A stretch of DNA of 64,000 bases from an uncultured Collinsella sp. (GCA_959020715.1 CAUESV010000004.1:1-64000); one strand, 5' to 3'; shown: positions 25,217 to 33,929, counted from the stretch's first letter. Notes: generated from the sequence alone by a model not told the origin. Program-made: numbers and translations.

Positions 25217-25279
25217 AGAAAATACTTTTGTGTGGTAAAGCGCAATCAGTGTCGAAAGTATTTCTCAAGCGCCTATAAT
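25217..25279 (+). promoter_or_regulatory. Promoter region of ppc with inverted repeat
   Basis: A perfect -10 TATAAT lies at 25274-25279. Just upstream, AGAAAATACTTT (25217-25228) and AAAGTATTTCT (25255-25265) form an inverted repeat, with one extra A in the left arm. The right arm overlaps where the -35 box should be, so a regulator bound here would block or aid polymerase. Confidence 0.5.
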
Positions 25280-25323
25280 GAATACCGCATGTTACGTGCA
25301 TAGAAGGAGGAATGGGAGGAAAC

Positions 25324-28137
25324 GTGGCTGAGAACCTAAGCAACCAGTCTGTACCCGAAGCCGCGGCGCGCGTCGCTGCCGTGGTCAACCGCCTCGTTAA
25401 CCGAATCGGCTCGAATGCCGAGTCCAGGGAGCGTCTCGCCGAGATCGAGATCCCCGAGGAGCTGCGCGATAATCTGGCGCTGTTCCTGCGCCTGGAACGT
25501 CGTGTGCTTAGCGAGTATGATCCTGAGATCGCGGACCTGTTCGACAAGATTTTGACAGCCGAGATTGTGGCCAATGCTGGCAACCCCGGTGCCCGCGCTG
25601 CCGACGAAGCCGTCGACGAGCAGGGCGTGCCCACCGCCGACGAGCCCACTGCCGTGGCATTTCGTGAGGTCGTCGATCTGATCGACAGCCTGCCGCTCGA
25701 TAAGCAGCAGGTCATTGTCCGCGCCTTTACGAGCTTCTTCCATTTGGCAAACCTGTCGGAGGAGAACTACCGTGTGGCGCAGCTGCGCGAGCGCGAGGCC
25801 GGTGCGTCGACCGATACCGAGGTCGATCCCGCCAATGAGCTCACCGTCGCCTATCACCAGCTGGTGAATGAGCTGGGCGTCGAGGGCGCCAACGAGCTGC
25901 TCGGCAAGCTTGAGTTCCATCCCGTCTTTACCGCGCATCCCACCGAGGCCCGTCGCAAGGCCGTCGAGGGCAAGATTCGCCGTATCTCCAACCTACTGGA
26001 GGAGCGTCCGCGTCTGGGCGGCTCCGACCTGGTGGAGAACGAGCGCCATATGCTGCAAGAGATCGACGCCCTGGTACGCACGAGCCCCATCGCGTTAAAG
26101 AAGCCCACGCCGGTCGAGGAAGCCGATACCATCATCGACATCTTCGATAACACGCTGTTCGACGTTATCCCCGTCATCTACCGTCGCTTTGACGACTGGG
26201 TGCTGGGCGACAAGGCCGGCACCGTGCCGCCGCTGTGCCCGGCGTTCTTCCACCCCGGCAGCTGGATCGGTTCCGACCGTGACGGCAACCCCAACGTTAC
26301 CGCCAAGGTGAGCCGCGAGGTCGCCGCCAAGTACTTCACCCACATGGTGCTCAAACTCGAGGACAAATGCCGCCGCATCGGCCGTAACCTCACGCTCGAG
26401 GCCACCTACAGCAAGCCTTCTGCCGAGCTCATTAACCTGTGGAACCATCAGGTCGAGATGAGCCCTCGGTACACGGCCCGCGCCGAGCTGATCTCCGAGC
26501 ACGAGCCGCATCGCGCCGTCATGCTCGTCATGGCCGACCGTCTGAACGCCACCGTGCGCCGTATCACCGACACCATGTACCACAGCGCCGACGAGTTCCT
26601 GGATGACCTGCGCGTCGTTCAGCGCTCTCTTGCCGCCTGCGGTGCCGTTCGTGCCGCCTACGGCCCGGTCCAGACCATCATCTGGCAGGTCGAGTCCTTC
26701 GGCTTCCATATGGTCGAGATGGAGTTCCGTCAGCACTCCGTGGTGCATGCCCGCGCCCTCAAGGATATCCACGAGAACGGTATCCATGGCGACCTGCAGC
26801 CCATGACGCGCGAAGTCATCGATACCTTCCGTGCTATCGGCTCCATCCAAAAGCGCTACGGCAAGAAGATGGCGCACCGCTACATCATCTCGTTTACCAA
26901 GAGCGCCCAGCATGTGGCTGACGTCTTCGAGCTGGCCCACCTGTCCTTCGCACACGAGGAAGATGTCCCCGAGCTCGACGTGATCCCGCTGTTCGAGCAG
27001 CTCGAGGACCTCGAAGGCTGCGTCGACGTGCTCGACCAGATGCTTACGCTGCCCGTGGTGCAAAAGCGTCTTGCCCAGACCAACCGCCGCATGGAGGTTA
27101 TGCTGGGCTATTCCGACTCCTCCAAGGACGCCGGTCCTACCACGGCCATGCTCGCGCTGCATTCCGCGCAGGAGCGCATTGCCAAGTGGGCCGAGAAGAA
27201 CGATATCGACCTGGTGCTCATGCACGGTCGCGGCGGTGCCGTTGGCCGTGGCGGCGGCCCGGCCAACAAGGCCGTGCTGGCGCAGCCCAAGGGTTCGGTC
27301 AACTGCTTCTTTAAGCTCACCGAGCAGGGCGAGGTTATTTTTGCCCGTTACGGCAACCGCACGCTGGCTCAGCGCCATGTTGAGTCCGTTGCCGCCGCAA
27401 CGCTTTTGCAGTCGGCCCCGAGTGTCGAGAAGACCAACACCGAGACCACGCAGAAGTTCTGGGATATGGCCGAGAAGCTTAACGCTGCAAGCCACGAGCG
27501 CTATCTGGACCTGCTGAACACCGAGGACTTTACGCCGTGGTTCTCGACCGTGACGCCGCTGACCGAAGTCGGTCTGCTGCCGATCGGCTCGCGTCCCGCT
27601 AAGCGCGGCCTGGGCGCCAAGTCGCTCGACGACCTGCGTACCATTCCGTGGATCTTCAGCTGGAGCCAGGCACGCATTAACCTGGCCGCCTGGTACGGCC
27701 TGGGTACCGCCTGCGAGCAGCTGGGCGACCTTGACCAGCTCAAGGCTGCCTACCAGGAGTGGCCGTTCTTCCGCACCTTTATCGACAACATCGAGATGTC
27801 GATCGCCAAGACCGATCAGCGCATCGCCAAGATGTATCTGCACCTGGGTGATCGCCAAGATCTGTCCGAGAAGGTCTTCACCGAGATGCAGCTCACACGT
27901 AAGTGGGTCCTTGCCATCGTCGGTGACGAGTGGCCGCTGCAGCGCCGCCGCGTGCTCGGCTGCGCCGTCCGCGTCCGTAACCCCTATGTCGACGCTCTGT
28001 CCATTGCCCAGGTCCGCGCCCTTCGCGAGGTGCGTATGAACCAGGACGAGATGGCCGAGGAGAAGAAGGCCGAGTACATGAGCCTGATTCTTTCGACTGT
28101 GACCGGCGTCTCGGCAGGACTGCAGAACACGGGGTAA
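25324..28137 (+). CDS. ppc: Phosphoenolpyruvate carboxylase
   Basis: Carboxylates PEP to oxaloacetate, an anaplerotic step in a fermenting cell. About 937 residues from GTG 25324. Catalytic motifs: FTAHPTEARRK (His), GSDRDGNPNVT, the glycine-rich GRGGAVGRGGGPANKA loop, and the terminal QNTG. I favour GTG 25324, which follows GGGAGGA at 3 nt, over ATG 25312, which sits one base from AAGGAGG; either is possible. The gene is monocistronic, behind its own promoter. Confidence 0.95.
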   Translation: MAENLSNQSVPEAAARVAAVVNRLVNRIGSNAESRERLAEIEIPEELRDNLALFLRLERRVLSEYDPEIADLFDKILTAEIVANAGNPGARAADEAVDEQGVPTADEPTAVAFREVVDLIDSLPLDKQQVIVRAFTSFFHLANLSEENYRVAQLREREAGASTDTEVDPANELTVAYHQLVNELGVEGANELLGKLEFHPVFTAHPTEARRKAVEGKIRRISNLLEERPRLGGSDLVENERHMLQEIDALVRTSPIALKKPTPVEEADTIIDIFDNTLFDVIPVIYRRFDDWVLGDKAGTVPPLCPAFFHPGSWIGSDRDGNPNVTAKVSREVAAKYFTHMVLKLEDKCRRIGRNLTLEATYSKPSAELINLWNHQVEMSPRYTARAELISEHEPHRAVMLVMADRLNATVRRITDTMYHSADEFLDDLRVVQRSLAACGAVRAAYGPVQTIIWQVESFGFHMVEMEFRQHSVVHARALKDIHENGIHGDLQPMTREVIDTFRAIGSIQKRYGKKMAHRYIISFTKSAQHVADVFELAHLSFAHEEDVPELDVIPLFEQLEDLEGCVDVLDQMLTLPVVQKRLAQTNRRMEVMLGYSDSSKDAGPTTAMLALHSAQERIAKWAEKNDIDLVLMHGRGGAVGRGGGPANKAVLAQPKGSVNCFFKLTEQGEVIFARYGNRTLAQRHVESVAAATLLQSAPSVEKTNTETTQKFWDMAEKLNAASHERYLDLLNTEDFTPWFSTVTPLTEVGLLPIGSRPAKRGLGAKSLDDLRTIPWIFSWSQARINLAAWYGLGTACEQLGDLDQLKAAYQEWPFFRTFIDNIEMSIAKTDQRIAKMYLHLGDRQDLSEKVFTEMQLTRKWVLAIVGDEWPLQRRRVLGCAVRVRNPYVDALSIAQVRALREVRMNQDEMAEEKKAEYMSLILSTVTGVSAGLQNTG

Positions 28138-28160
28138 TCGATAGCCCTGTGGCTCTCACC

Positions 28161-28287
28161 GGGACCCGACGGGTTTCCCTCTGAATGCGTCCTCGCACTT
28201 GAAGCCCCCTTATCCTGCTCCTTCGGAGCTGTGGATAAGGGGGCTTCGTGCTGCGGAATGCATTCAGAGGGAAACCCGTCGGGTCCC
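28161..28287. repeat. 127-nt triple-nested palindrome (family A, copy 1)
   Basis: The outer arms 28161-28188 and 28260-28287 are perfectly complementary over 28 bp. The inner arms 28201-28215 and 28233-28247 (GAAGCCCCCTTATCC) pair over 15 bp. A third stem GCTCC-TTC-GGAGC closes the centre. The joints between outer and inner stems are exactly 12 nt on each side: GTCCTCGCACTT (28189-28200) and GTGCTGCGGAAT (28248-28259). The copy at 30636-30760 has nearly the same joints but unrelated stems. Confidence 0.88.
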
Positions 28288-28399
28288 TTCGTCCTCGGTC
28301 TTCAGGGATTGGGGCTGATGAAAATAAAGTGCGCTTGGCGCGTTTTGGATGGGGTCTATCCCGGTGGCGCATTTGGCGCTTCTCGTCTTACGACTGTGG

Positions 28400-28433
28400 C
28401 GGCCGCGGTCCCGTTTGGGGTCGCGGCCGTTTT
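28400..28433 (+). terminator. Intrinsic terminator between ppc and larA
   Basis: CGGCCGCG / CGCGGCCG with a 14-nt loop, then TTTTG. It is downstream of the nested palindrome and probably ends read-through from ppc. The rest of the 28288-28555 gap shows no gene; the larA ribosome site lies at its end. Confidence 0.65.
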
Positions 28434-28555
28434 GTTGTGGGTCAAATATGAACGTTGTGTTAATGAGTCGGTGGACGGTGGAGTTTTTCGGTGAGCGGCG
28501 TATCCTTCCAACGGTTTATCTAGTGTGTCAGTTGAAAGGAAGAGGGCGCTCATCA

Positions 28556-29833
28556 TTGTTTGAATGTGAACTGCCGTTTGACCACAAGACGTTGCATCTG
28601 GAGCTCGAGGACAAGAACTTCGCGGGTGTGATGGAAGGTCATCAAAACGAGTTTAAGACTACGAAATCGCAGGAAGAGCTGGTAGAGGAGTCGCTTGCCA
28701 ACCCTTATGGCTCGTCGTCGCTCGAGGAGCTTTGCGCTGGCAAAAAGGATATCGTCATCATTAGCTCCGATCATACGCGTCCCGTTCCCTCGCGTGTGAC
28801 GATGCCTATTCTGCTGCATCACATTCATGCCGCTGCGCCCGAGGCCCGTGTGCGTATTTTGGTTGCTACGGGTATGCACCGTCCGTCGACGCACGAGGAG
28901 CTCGTCAATAAGTATGGCGAGGAGATCGTTGCCAACGAGGAAATCGTTATGCACGTCGCGACTGATGACAGCATGATGAAAAAGATCGGCACCCTGCCTT
29001 CTGGTGGCGAGTGCATCATCAACAAGATTGCCGCCGATTGCGATCTGCTGCTTGCCGAGGGCTTCATTGAGCCGCACTTCTTTGCCGGTTTCTCTGGCAG
29101 CCGTAAGTCCGTCCTGCCCGGCATCGCCAGCTATAAGACCATCATGTACAACCACAACGGTCAGTTTGTGAACGATTCCCATTCGCGTGCCGGCAACCTG
29201 TGCCACAACCACGTGAGCGAGGATATGTTTGCCGCTGCCGAGATGGCTCACCTTGCCTTTGTGCTTAACGTGGTGCTCAACGGCAAGCACGAGGTCATTG
29301 GCTCCTTTGCCGGTGACATCCACAAGGCGCACGAGGCCGGCTGCGAGTTCGTGAAGAGCCTTGCCGGCGTTGAGCCCGTCGAGTGCGAGATTGCCATCAC
29401 CACCAATGGTGGCTACCCCCTCGATCAGAACATCTATCAGGCTGTGAAGGGCATGTGCGCTGCCGAGGCCACGCTTCCCGAGGGCGGCGTGATCATCGAT
29501 GTCGCCGGTTGTGCCGACGGTCACGGTGGCGAGGGCTTCTATCACAACATCGCCGACAACGATCCAGCAGAGTTTGAGCGCGCCTGCATCGACCGTCCTA
29601 AGGACGAGACCCTGCCTGACCAGTGGACGAGCCAGATTTTCGCCCGCATCCTGGCGCATCACCCTGTGATCATGGTCACCGACCTGTGCGATCATCAGAT
29701 GCTCAAGGATATGCACATGACGCCGGTCAACACTATCGAGGAGGCGCTCAAGCTCGCCTTTGAGATGAAGGGTGCCGATGCCAAGGTGGCCGTCATCCCC
29801 GATGGCCTGGGTGTTGTCGTCGCGCAGCACTAG
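28556..29833 (+). CDS. larA: Nickel-pincer lactate racemase
   Basis: Interconverts L- and D-lactate with a pyridinium-based Ni-pincer cofactor. From the TTG at 28556 (AGAGGG 9 nt upstream) the protein has 425 residues. Its His108 (TGMHRPS), His174 (EPHFFAGFSG), Lys184 (GSRKSVLPG) and His200 (YNHNGQ) then fall on the same numbers I recall for Lactiplantibacillus LarA: Lys184 carries the cofactor and His200 binds Ni. That agreement supports this start over upstream ATGs. DHTRPVPS is also conserved. larD follows; the cofactor-assembly genes larB and larC lie on the other strand. No larE is in view. Confidence 0.93.
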   Translation: MFECELPFDHKTLHLELEDKNFAGVMEGHQNEFKTTKSQEELVEESLANPYGSSSLEELCAGKKDIVIISSDHTRPVPSRVTMPILLHHIHAAAPEARVRILVATGMHRPSTHEELVNKYGEEIVANEEIVMHVATDDSMMKKIGTLPSGGECIINKIAADCDLLLAEGFIEPHFFAGFSGSRKSVLPGIASYKTIMYNHNGQFVNDSHSRAGNLCHNHVSEDMFAAAEMAHLAFVLNVVLNGKHEVIGSFAGDIHKAHEAGCEFVKSLAGVEPVECEIAITTNGGYPLDQNIYQAVKGMCAAEATLPEGGVIIDVAGCADGHGGEGFYHNIADNDPAEFERACIDRPKDETLPDQWTSQIFARILAHHPVIMVTDLCDHQMLKDMHMTPVNTIEEALKLAFEMKGADAKVAVIPDGLGVVVAQH

Positions 29834-29882
29834 CGTGCGGACTCAACGAATCGTTTACAACCGACAAGAAAGATAAGGTTTT

Positions 29883-30614
29883 ATGCTTACCAAACTCCTG
29901 TGCGAATTCGGCGCGACTGCCCTCATGATCGTCTTTGGCGTGGGCGTGCACTGCGATACCGTGCTCAAAGGCACCAAGTATCAGGGCTCCGGCCATATGT
30001 TTGCCATCACCACCTGGTCTTTTGGCATCTCGGTCTGCCTGTTTGTCTTTGGCGGCGCCGTGTGCATGAACCCCGCCATGGTGCTTGCCCAGTGCATCGT
30101 CGGTCTGGTGCCGTGGGGCAACTGCATCCCCTTCATGCTTGCCGATATGCTCGGCGGCTTTGTGGGTGCCGTGATCGCTTGGTTTATGTATGCCGATGAG
30201 TTCAAGGCTTCCGAGGGCGTCGTCGACCCTATTGCCCAGCGCAACATCTTCTCGACCAACCCCACCACCGAGGGCACGAACTATGCTCGCAACTTCTTCT
30301 GCGAGGCCATCTGCACCTTCGTGTTCATCAGCGCCATCCTTGCTGCTGCTAGCCGTGCTGGCGAGAACGTTTTGATGCTCGCCATCTGCGTCGGCCTGAT
30401 TGTCTGGGCCGTTGGCATGGGCATGGGCGGCATCACCGGCTTCGCCATGAACCAGGCACGCGACCTTGGTCCCCGCATGGCCTATCAGGTGCTACCGATC
30501 AAGAACAAGGCTGACAACAACTGGAAGTATGGTCTGCTTGTTCCTGGCATCGCGCCGTTTGTCGGTGCTATTGTGGCCGCGCTGTTTGTGCATGGTTTCT
30601 TGGGCATGTTCTAG
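29883..30614 (+). CDS. larD: Aquaporin-type channel, probable lactate channel LarD
   Basis: A 243-residue MIP-family membrane channel of six helices and two re-entrant loops. The first pore motif is a normal NPA (VCMNPAMVLAQ); the second reads NQARDLGPR instead of NPARD. Placed 49 nt after larA, it matches the LarD position in lactobacilli, where it passes lactic acid. The altered second motif may change the pore. Plain glycerol facilitator function remains possible, but the context argues for lactate. Confidence 0.83.
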   Translation: MLTKLLCEFGATALMIVFGVGVHCDTVLKGTKYQGSGHMFAITTWSFGISVCLFVFGGAVCMNPAMVLAQCIVGLVPWGNCIPFMLADMLGGFVGAVIAWFMYADEFKASEGVVDPIAQRNIFSTNPTTEGTNYARNFFCEAICTFVFISAILAAASRAGENVLMLAICVGLIVWAVGMGMGGITGFAMNQARDLGPRMAYQVLPIKNKADNNWKYGLLVPGIAPFVGAIVAALFVHGFLGMF

Positions 30615-30635
30615 TCGAAGGCTACATAGTTGTCC

Positions 30636-30760
30636 GCTGGCCGCATGGGGTAACTTCCCAGCGCGTCCTCGGACATGCAAAAAGGCTCGCTGCGCACTTC
30701 GTGCGGCGAGCCTTTTTGCGTCCTGCGGAATGCGCTGGGAAGTTACCCCATGCGGCCAGC
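30636..30760. repeat. 125-nt triple-nested palindrome (family A, copy 2)
   Basis: The outer arms 30636-30664 and 30732-30760 pair perfectly over 29 bp (begins GCTGGCCGCATGGGG). The inner arms 30677-30690 and 30706-30719 (GCAAAAAGGCTCGC) pair over 14 bp, and the centre is CGCAC-TTC-GTGCG. The joints are 12 nt each: GTCCTCGGACAT and GTCCTGCGGAAT, matching copy 1 at 10 and 11 of 12 positions. The inner stem with its T run may also terminate larAD. The remaining gap 30761-30914 has nothing recognisable. Confidence 0.88.
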
Positions 30761-30914
30761 TGCGGGATCTTTGCTGCGCTCGAGCAAGCAACCCAACATA
30801 TATCTGAATTTGGATGGGAGGGGCTTGTTGCTGATAGGGGCGTTGAGCTGTTGTTGACACTTTGGAATGCGTGGCGCCCTAGGTTGGGGTGATGCTTTGG
30901 GATGAGCTTCTTAC

Positions 30915-31454
30915 TTAGCTGAAGAGGGGCTGTATGGCTGAGAGGTAGTCTTTGGCTACGTTGGATTTGTTGGCTTGGAAGTTGTGCCAGGCCCACCATT
31001 GGACCATTCCTACGAAGCTTGAGGCTATGTGGTGTAGTAGGAAGCTTCGGTCCATGGTGGCGGCGGGGCCGTTTGGGTCGGTGGGGACGGTTTCGGCTGC
31101 TCGTGACATGATGGTCTTGCGTAAGCAGTCGGCGAAGACGCGTGAGCCGGCGCCGGCTACGAGGGCTCGTACGCCCTGGCGGCGTTCCCAGAGGTTGTTG
31201 AGGATATGCTCGACTTGTACGAGCGGATCATCGAGCGGTGTGCCATCGTCGTCGAGGGCGTGGGTGCAGATGTCGCTCACGAGTTCGGACAGTAGGTCGT
31301 CTTTGCTCTTGAAGAGCCCGTAGAACGTGGCCCGACCTACGTGGGCACGAGCGATGATGTCGCCGACGGTGATCTTGCCGTAGTCCTCTTCGCGCAGTAG
31401 CTCGGAGAACGCCGTAACGATGGCAGTGCGGCTTTTTGCCTTGCGGGCATCCAT
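30915..31454 (-). CDS. TetR/AcrR-family transcriptional regulator
   Basis: A 179-residue regulator. Residues ~10-50 form the TetR helix-turn-helix (ITVGDIIARAHVGRATFYGLFKSKDDLL). The C-terminal domain is all-helical and ligand-binding, with Trp-rich WWAWHNF near the end. Its ATG lies 2 nt after the larC stop, so it is co-transcribed as larB-larC-tetR. It is a candidate regulator of the lactate racemase genes, possibly sensing lactate or nickel status; that role is inferred from position only. Confidence 0.87.
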   Translation of the reverse strand: MDARKAKSRTAIVTAFSELLREEDYGKITVGDIIARAHVGRATFYGLFKSKDDLLSELVSDICTHALDDDGTPLDDPLVQVEHILNNLWERRQGVRALVAGAGSRVFADCLRKTIMSRAAETVPTDPNGPAATMDRSFLLHHIASSFVGMVQWWAWHNFQANKSNVAKDYLSAIQPLFS

Positions 31455-31456
31455 GG

Positions 31457-32386
31457 CTATGCGTCCGCGTGAACGAGCAGGCAGCGGAGCGTGCCGGAGC
31501 AGCCCCCGTAGGGGCGCTTACCGGCGCCGTAGCCGACGGCCTCGATGCGGTAGCGGGCCGGCAGGTGCTCGGACGTGCGCAGTGCGGCGACGATGGCGGC
31601 GCCCGTGGGCGTCACAAGCTCGCCGGCGACTGGTGCGGGCGTGAGGACGATATTGCCCGCCTGGCACAGGTTGACGACAGCGGGGACGGGAATGGGCATG
31701 AGACCGTGGGCACAACGGATGGTACCGTGACCCTCGGAGAGCGACTCGACCACGATGTCCTCAATACCCAGGTCATCGAGGCAGATGGCGACAGAGCAGA
31801 CGTCGACGATGGAGTCGACGGCGCCCACCTCGTGGAACATGACGGTCTCGGGCGTTTTGCCGTGAGCCTTGGCCTCGGCAGCAGCGAGTACGGAAAAAAT
31901 GGCGAGGGCGCGATGCTTGGCGCCATCGCTTAGCTGCGAGCCGTCGATGATGGCGGTGACGTCCGCCAAAGAACGGTGGTGATGGTGGTGGGCGTGATGG
32001 TGACCCTCGTGGCCATGACCGGGGCCCTCATGGTCATGCTCGTGGCAGTGTTCGTGTTTGTGTTCGTGTTCGTGGTCGTCATGGTCATGATGGTGGTGCT
32101 CATGCTCATGCATATGCTCGACTGCTGCTTCGTTGCCGTAGAGCCAGGCCATATCGTGGTCGTGGTTCTCGAGCTCCTCTGCCAGCTGAACGTCAAAGTC
32201 GCAGGCGTCGATGCCGTGCTTGTTTACGCGCGTGACGGCGATCGTAAAGCCGTCGACCGGCAGCGTGGCGAGCTGTTCGCGCAGGTGCTCCTTGCTGGCG
32301 CCCAGGTCGAGCAGAGCCGCGACGGTCATATCGCCGCTGATGCCCGAGGTTCCGTCGATGATAAGCGTGTGCTGATGGTTGGACAT
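31457..32386 (-). CDS. larC: LarC1-type nickel-insertion protein with a His-rich insert, lacking the C-terminal domain
   Basis: LarC inserts Ni into the LarA pincer cofactor. This 309-residue protein begins like LarC (IDGTSGISGDMTVAALLDLG) and ends at YGAGKRPYGGCSGTLRCLL, which is where the first LarC domain stops. Between residues ~90 and 138 lies an extreme His/Glu/Asp tract, surely metal-binding. In lactobacilli a programmed frameshift adds a second, CTP-using domain. Here the stop is followed within 2 nt by tetR, so no such extension exists. LarC made of domain 1 only should be defective unless a separate domain 2 is encoded elsewhere. Confidence 0.87.
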   Translation of the reverse strand: MSNHQHTLIIDGTSGISGDMTVAALLDLGASKEHLREQLATLPVDGFTIAVTRVNKHGIDACDFDVQLAEELENHDHDMAWLYGNEAAVEHMHEHEHHHHDHDDHEHEHKHEHCHEHDHEGPGHGHEGHHHAHHHHHRSLADVTAIIDGSQLSDGAKHRALAIFSVLAAAEAKAHGKTPETVMFHEVGAVDSIVDVCSVAICLDDLGIEDIVVESLSEGHGTIRCAHGLMPIPVPAVVNLCQAGNIVLTPAPVAGELVTPTGAAIVAALRTSEHLPARYRIEAVGYGAGKRPYGGCSGTLRCLLVHADA

Positions 32387-32396
32387 GGAATGCTCC

Positions 32397-33179
32397 TTAA
32401 CGGGCGCGGGATGTGCCGGCGCTCAGATGATTGATAAGACTTGCCTGGTAGGCGGCACCAAAGCCGTTGTCGATATTGACGACCGAAACGCCGCTGGCGC
32501 AGGAGTTGAGCATGGCGAGCAGCGCGGCTACGCCACCAAAACTCGCGCCGTAGCCCACGCTGGTGGGAACGGCGATGACCGGACAGCTCACCAGGCCGCC
32601 GATAACGCTCGCCAACGCGCCCTCCATGCCGGCGACGGCAATGATCACCTGCGCCTGGGCAAGTTCCTCGGCATGAGCGAGCAGACGGTGCAGGCCGGCG
32701 ACACCCACGTCGTAGAGGCGGTCGACTTCGTTGCCGTAGAACTCGGCCGTCAGTGCCGCCTCTTCGGCAACGGGCAGGTCGCTCGTGCCGGCGCAGGCGA
32801 CGACGATGCGTCCGTTGCCAGTGGGGGAGGGCTTGCCTCCCACGAGGGCGAGCTGTGCGTCCGGGACATATCCCAGGTCGATGCCGTTGTCGAGGAGCTC
32901 CGAGGTGCGGTCTGCCTTTTCGGCGTCCAGGCGCGTGACCAGGATGCGCTCCTGGCCGGCATCGTGCAGCGCTTCGATAATGGCGGCAATCTGCTCGGCG
33001 GTTTTACCGGCGCCGTAGACAACCTCGCCGGCTCCCTGGCGCACCCCGCGCGAAAGATCGAGCTGCGCAAAACCCAGATCGGCGGTTGGCGCCGTCTGGA
33101 TGCGCGTAAGCGCGTCGGCAGGGGCGACTGATCCGCCGGCAACATCGCTCAGCAGCTGCTCAAGATCTCGCTTATCCAT
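32397..33179 (-). CDS. larB: LarB, pincer-cofactor carboxylase
   Basis: A 260-residue protein of the PurE-like fold that carboxylates and cleaves nicotinic acid adenine dinucleotide at the first step of Ni-pincer cofactor synthesis. The C-terminal half has the AIR-carboxylase-like core (VACAGTSDLPVAEEA, VAGMEGALASVIGGLV, VGYGASFGG). ATG 33179 with AAGGGA upstream is chosen. It is transcribed ahead of larC with a 10-nt gap. The third synthesis gene, larE, is not in the window. Confidence 0.92.
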   Translation of the reverse strand: MDKRDLEQLLSDVAGGSVAPADALTRIQTAPTADLGFAQLDLSRGVRQGAGEVVYGAGKTAEQIAAIIEALHDAGQERILVTRLDAEKADRTSELLDNGIDLGYVPDAQLALVGGKPSPTGNGRIVVACAGTSDLPVAEEAALTAEFYGNEVDRLYDVGVAGLHRLLAHAEELAQAQVIIAVAGMEGALASVIGGLVSCPVIAVPTSVGYGASFGGVAALLAMLNSCASGVSVVNIDNGFGAAYQASLINHLSAGTSRAR

Positions 33180-33224
33180 ATATGTTCCCTTCGACGGCGC
33201 AAAGTCTAGCACTCAAAAGGTATT

Positions 33225-33256
33225 TTTCCGAACACTAAGACAAAATTGTTCGGAAA
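33225..33256. promoter_or_regulatory. Operator-like inverted repeat upstream of larB
   Basis: TTTCCGAACA (33225-33234) and TGTTCGGAAA (33247-33256) form a perfect 10-bp inverted repeat with a 12-nt spacer, 45 nt ahead of the larB start. It is suited to a dimeric repressor such as the co-transcribed TetR protein. No counterpart was found near larA. Confidence 0.55.
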
Positions 33257-33293
33257 CTATAGGACAGACTGATTCAATTGTTGGGCGAACTTG

Positions 33294-33929
33294 CTAGTCG
33301 CGCAGGATGATGTCCATGGCGAGCATCAGGTTGCGCTCGTCGATGGCAAACGGGGCGGCTTCGCGCGTCTTGGGCTTGGCGCAAAACGCGATGCCCGTGC
33401 CCGCGGCCTGAATCATGGGGATGTCGTTGGCGCCGTCGCCGATCGCGACGGTATGGGCCATATCGACGCCGCACTCAACTGCCCAGTCCAGCAGCTGGAT
33501 GAGCTTGGACTCCTTGGTCACAATGCCGGCAGCCAACTTACCGGTGAGCTTGCCGTCCACGACTTCCAGGCGGTTGGCCAGGCAAAAATCGATGCCCGCG
33601 GCGGCCACGATTTTGTCGGCGACCTCGTGGAAGCCACCGCTTACCACGCCGACCTTCCAGCCCTTACTGTGCGCCGATCGCACAAGCTCCAACGCGCCGG
33701 GGGTAAACGTCACGCGCGCAAAGGTGCGTTCGAACACGCTCTCATCCAGGCCGGCAAGCAGCCCCACGCGCTCCTTGAGCGCCTGCTTAAAGTCAAGCTC
33801 GCCGCGCATGGCGCGTTCGGTGATCTGTGCAACTTGCTCGCCCACGCCGGCCTCCTCGCCCAACAGGTCGATGACTTCCTGGTTGATGAGCGTGGAGTCG
33901 ATATCCATAACGATGAGGCGTGCGGTCAT
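33294..33929 (-). CDS. serB: Phosphoserine phosphatase (HAD superfamily)
   Basis: Last step of serine synthesis, phosphoserine to serine. 211 residues from ATG 33929 behind GAAAGG. HAD motif 1 is DIDSTLINQE (Asp nucleophile and acid). The Ser/Thr motif is in KVGVVSGGFHEVADKI, and motif 4 is GDGANDIPMIQAAGTGIAF. There is no N-terminal ACT domain, so it is the short bacterial form. Divergent from aspS. Confidence 0.92.
   Translation of the reverse strand: MTARLIVMDIDSTLINQEVIDLLGEEAGVGEQVAQITERAMRGELDFKQALKERVGLLAGLDESVFERTFARVTFTPGALELVRSAHSKGWKVGVVSGGFHEVADKIVAAAGIDFCLANRLEVVDGKLTGKLAAGIVTKESKLIQLLDWAVECGVDMAHTVAIGDGANDIPMIQAAGTGIAFCAKPKTREAAPFAIDERNLMLAMDIILRD

Noticed and set aside
28161..28287. 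Nested palindrome explained as the simple ppc terminator
   Set aside because: There is no T run after the outer 28-bp stem, a proper terminator follows at 28400, and the conserved joints shared with 30.6 kb go beyond what a terminator needs.
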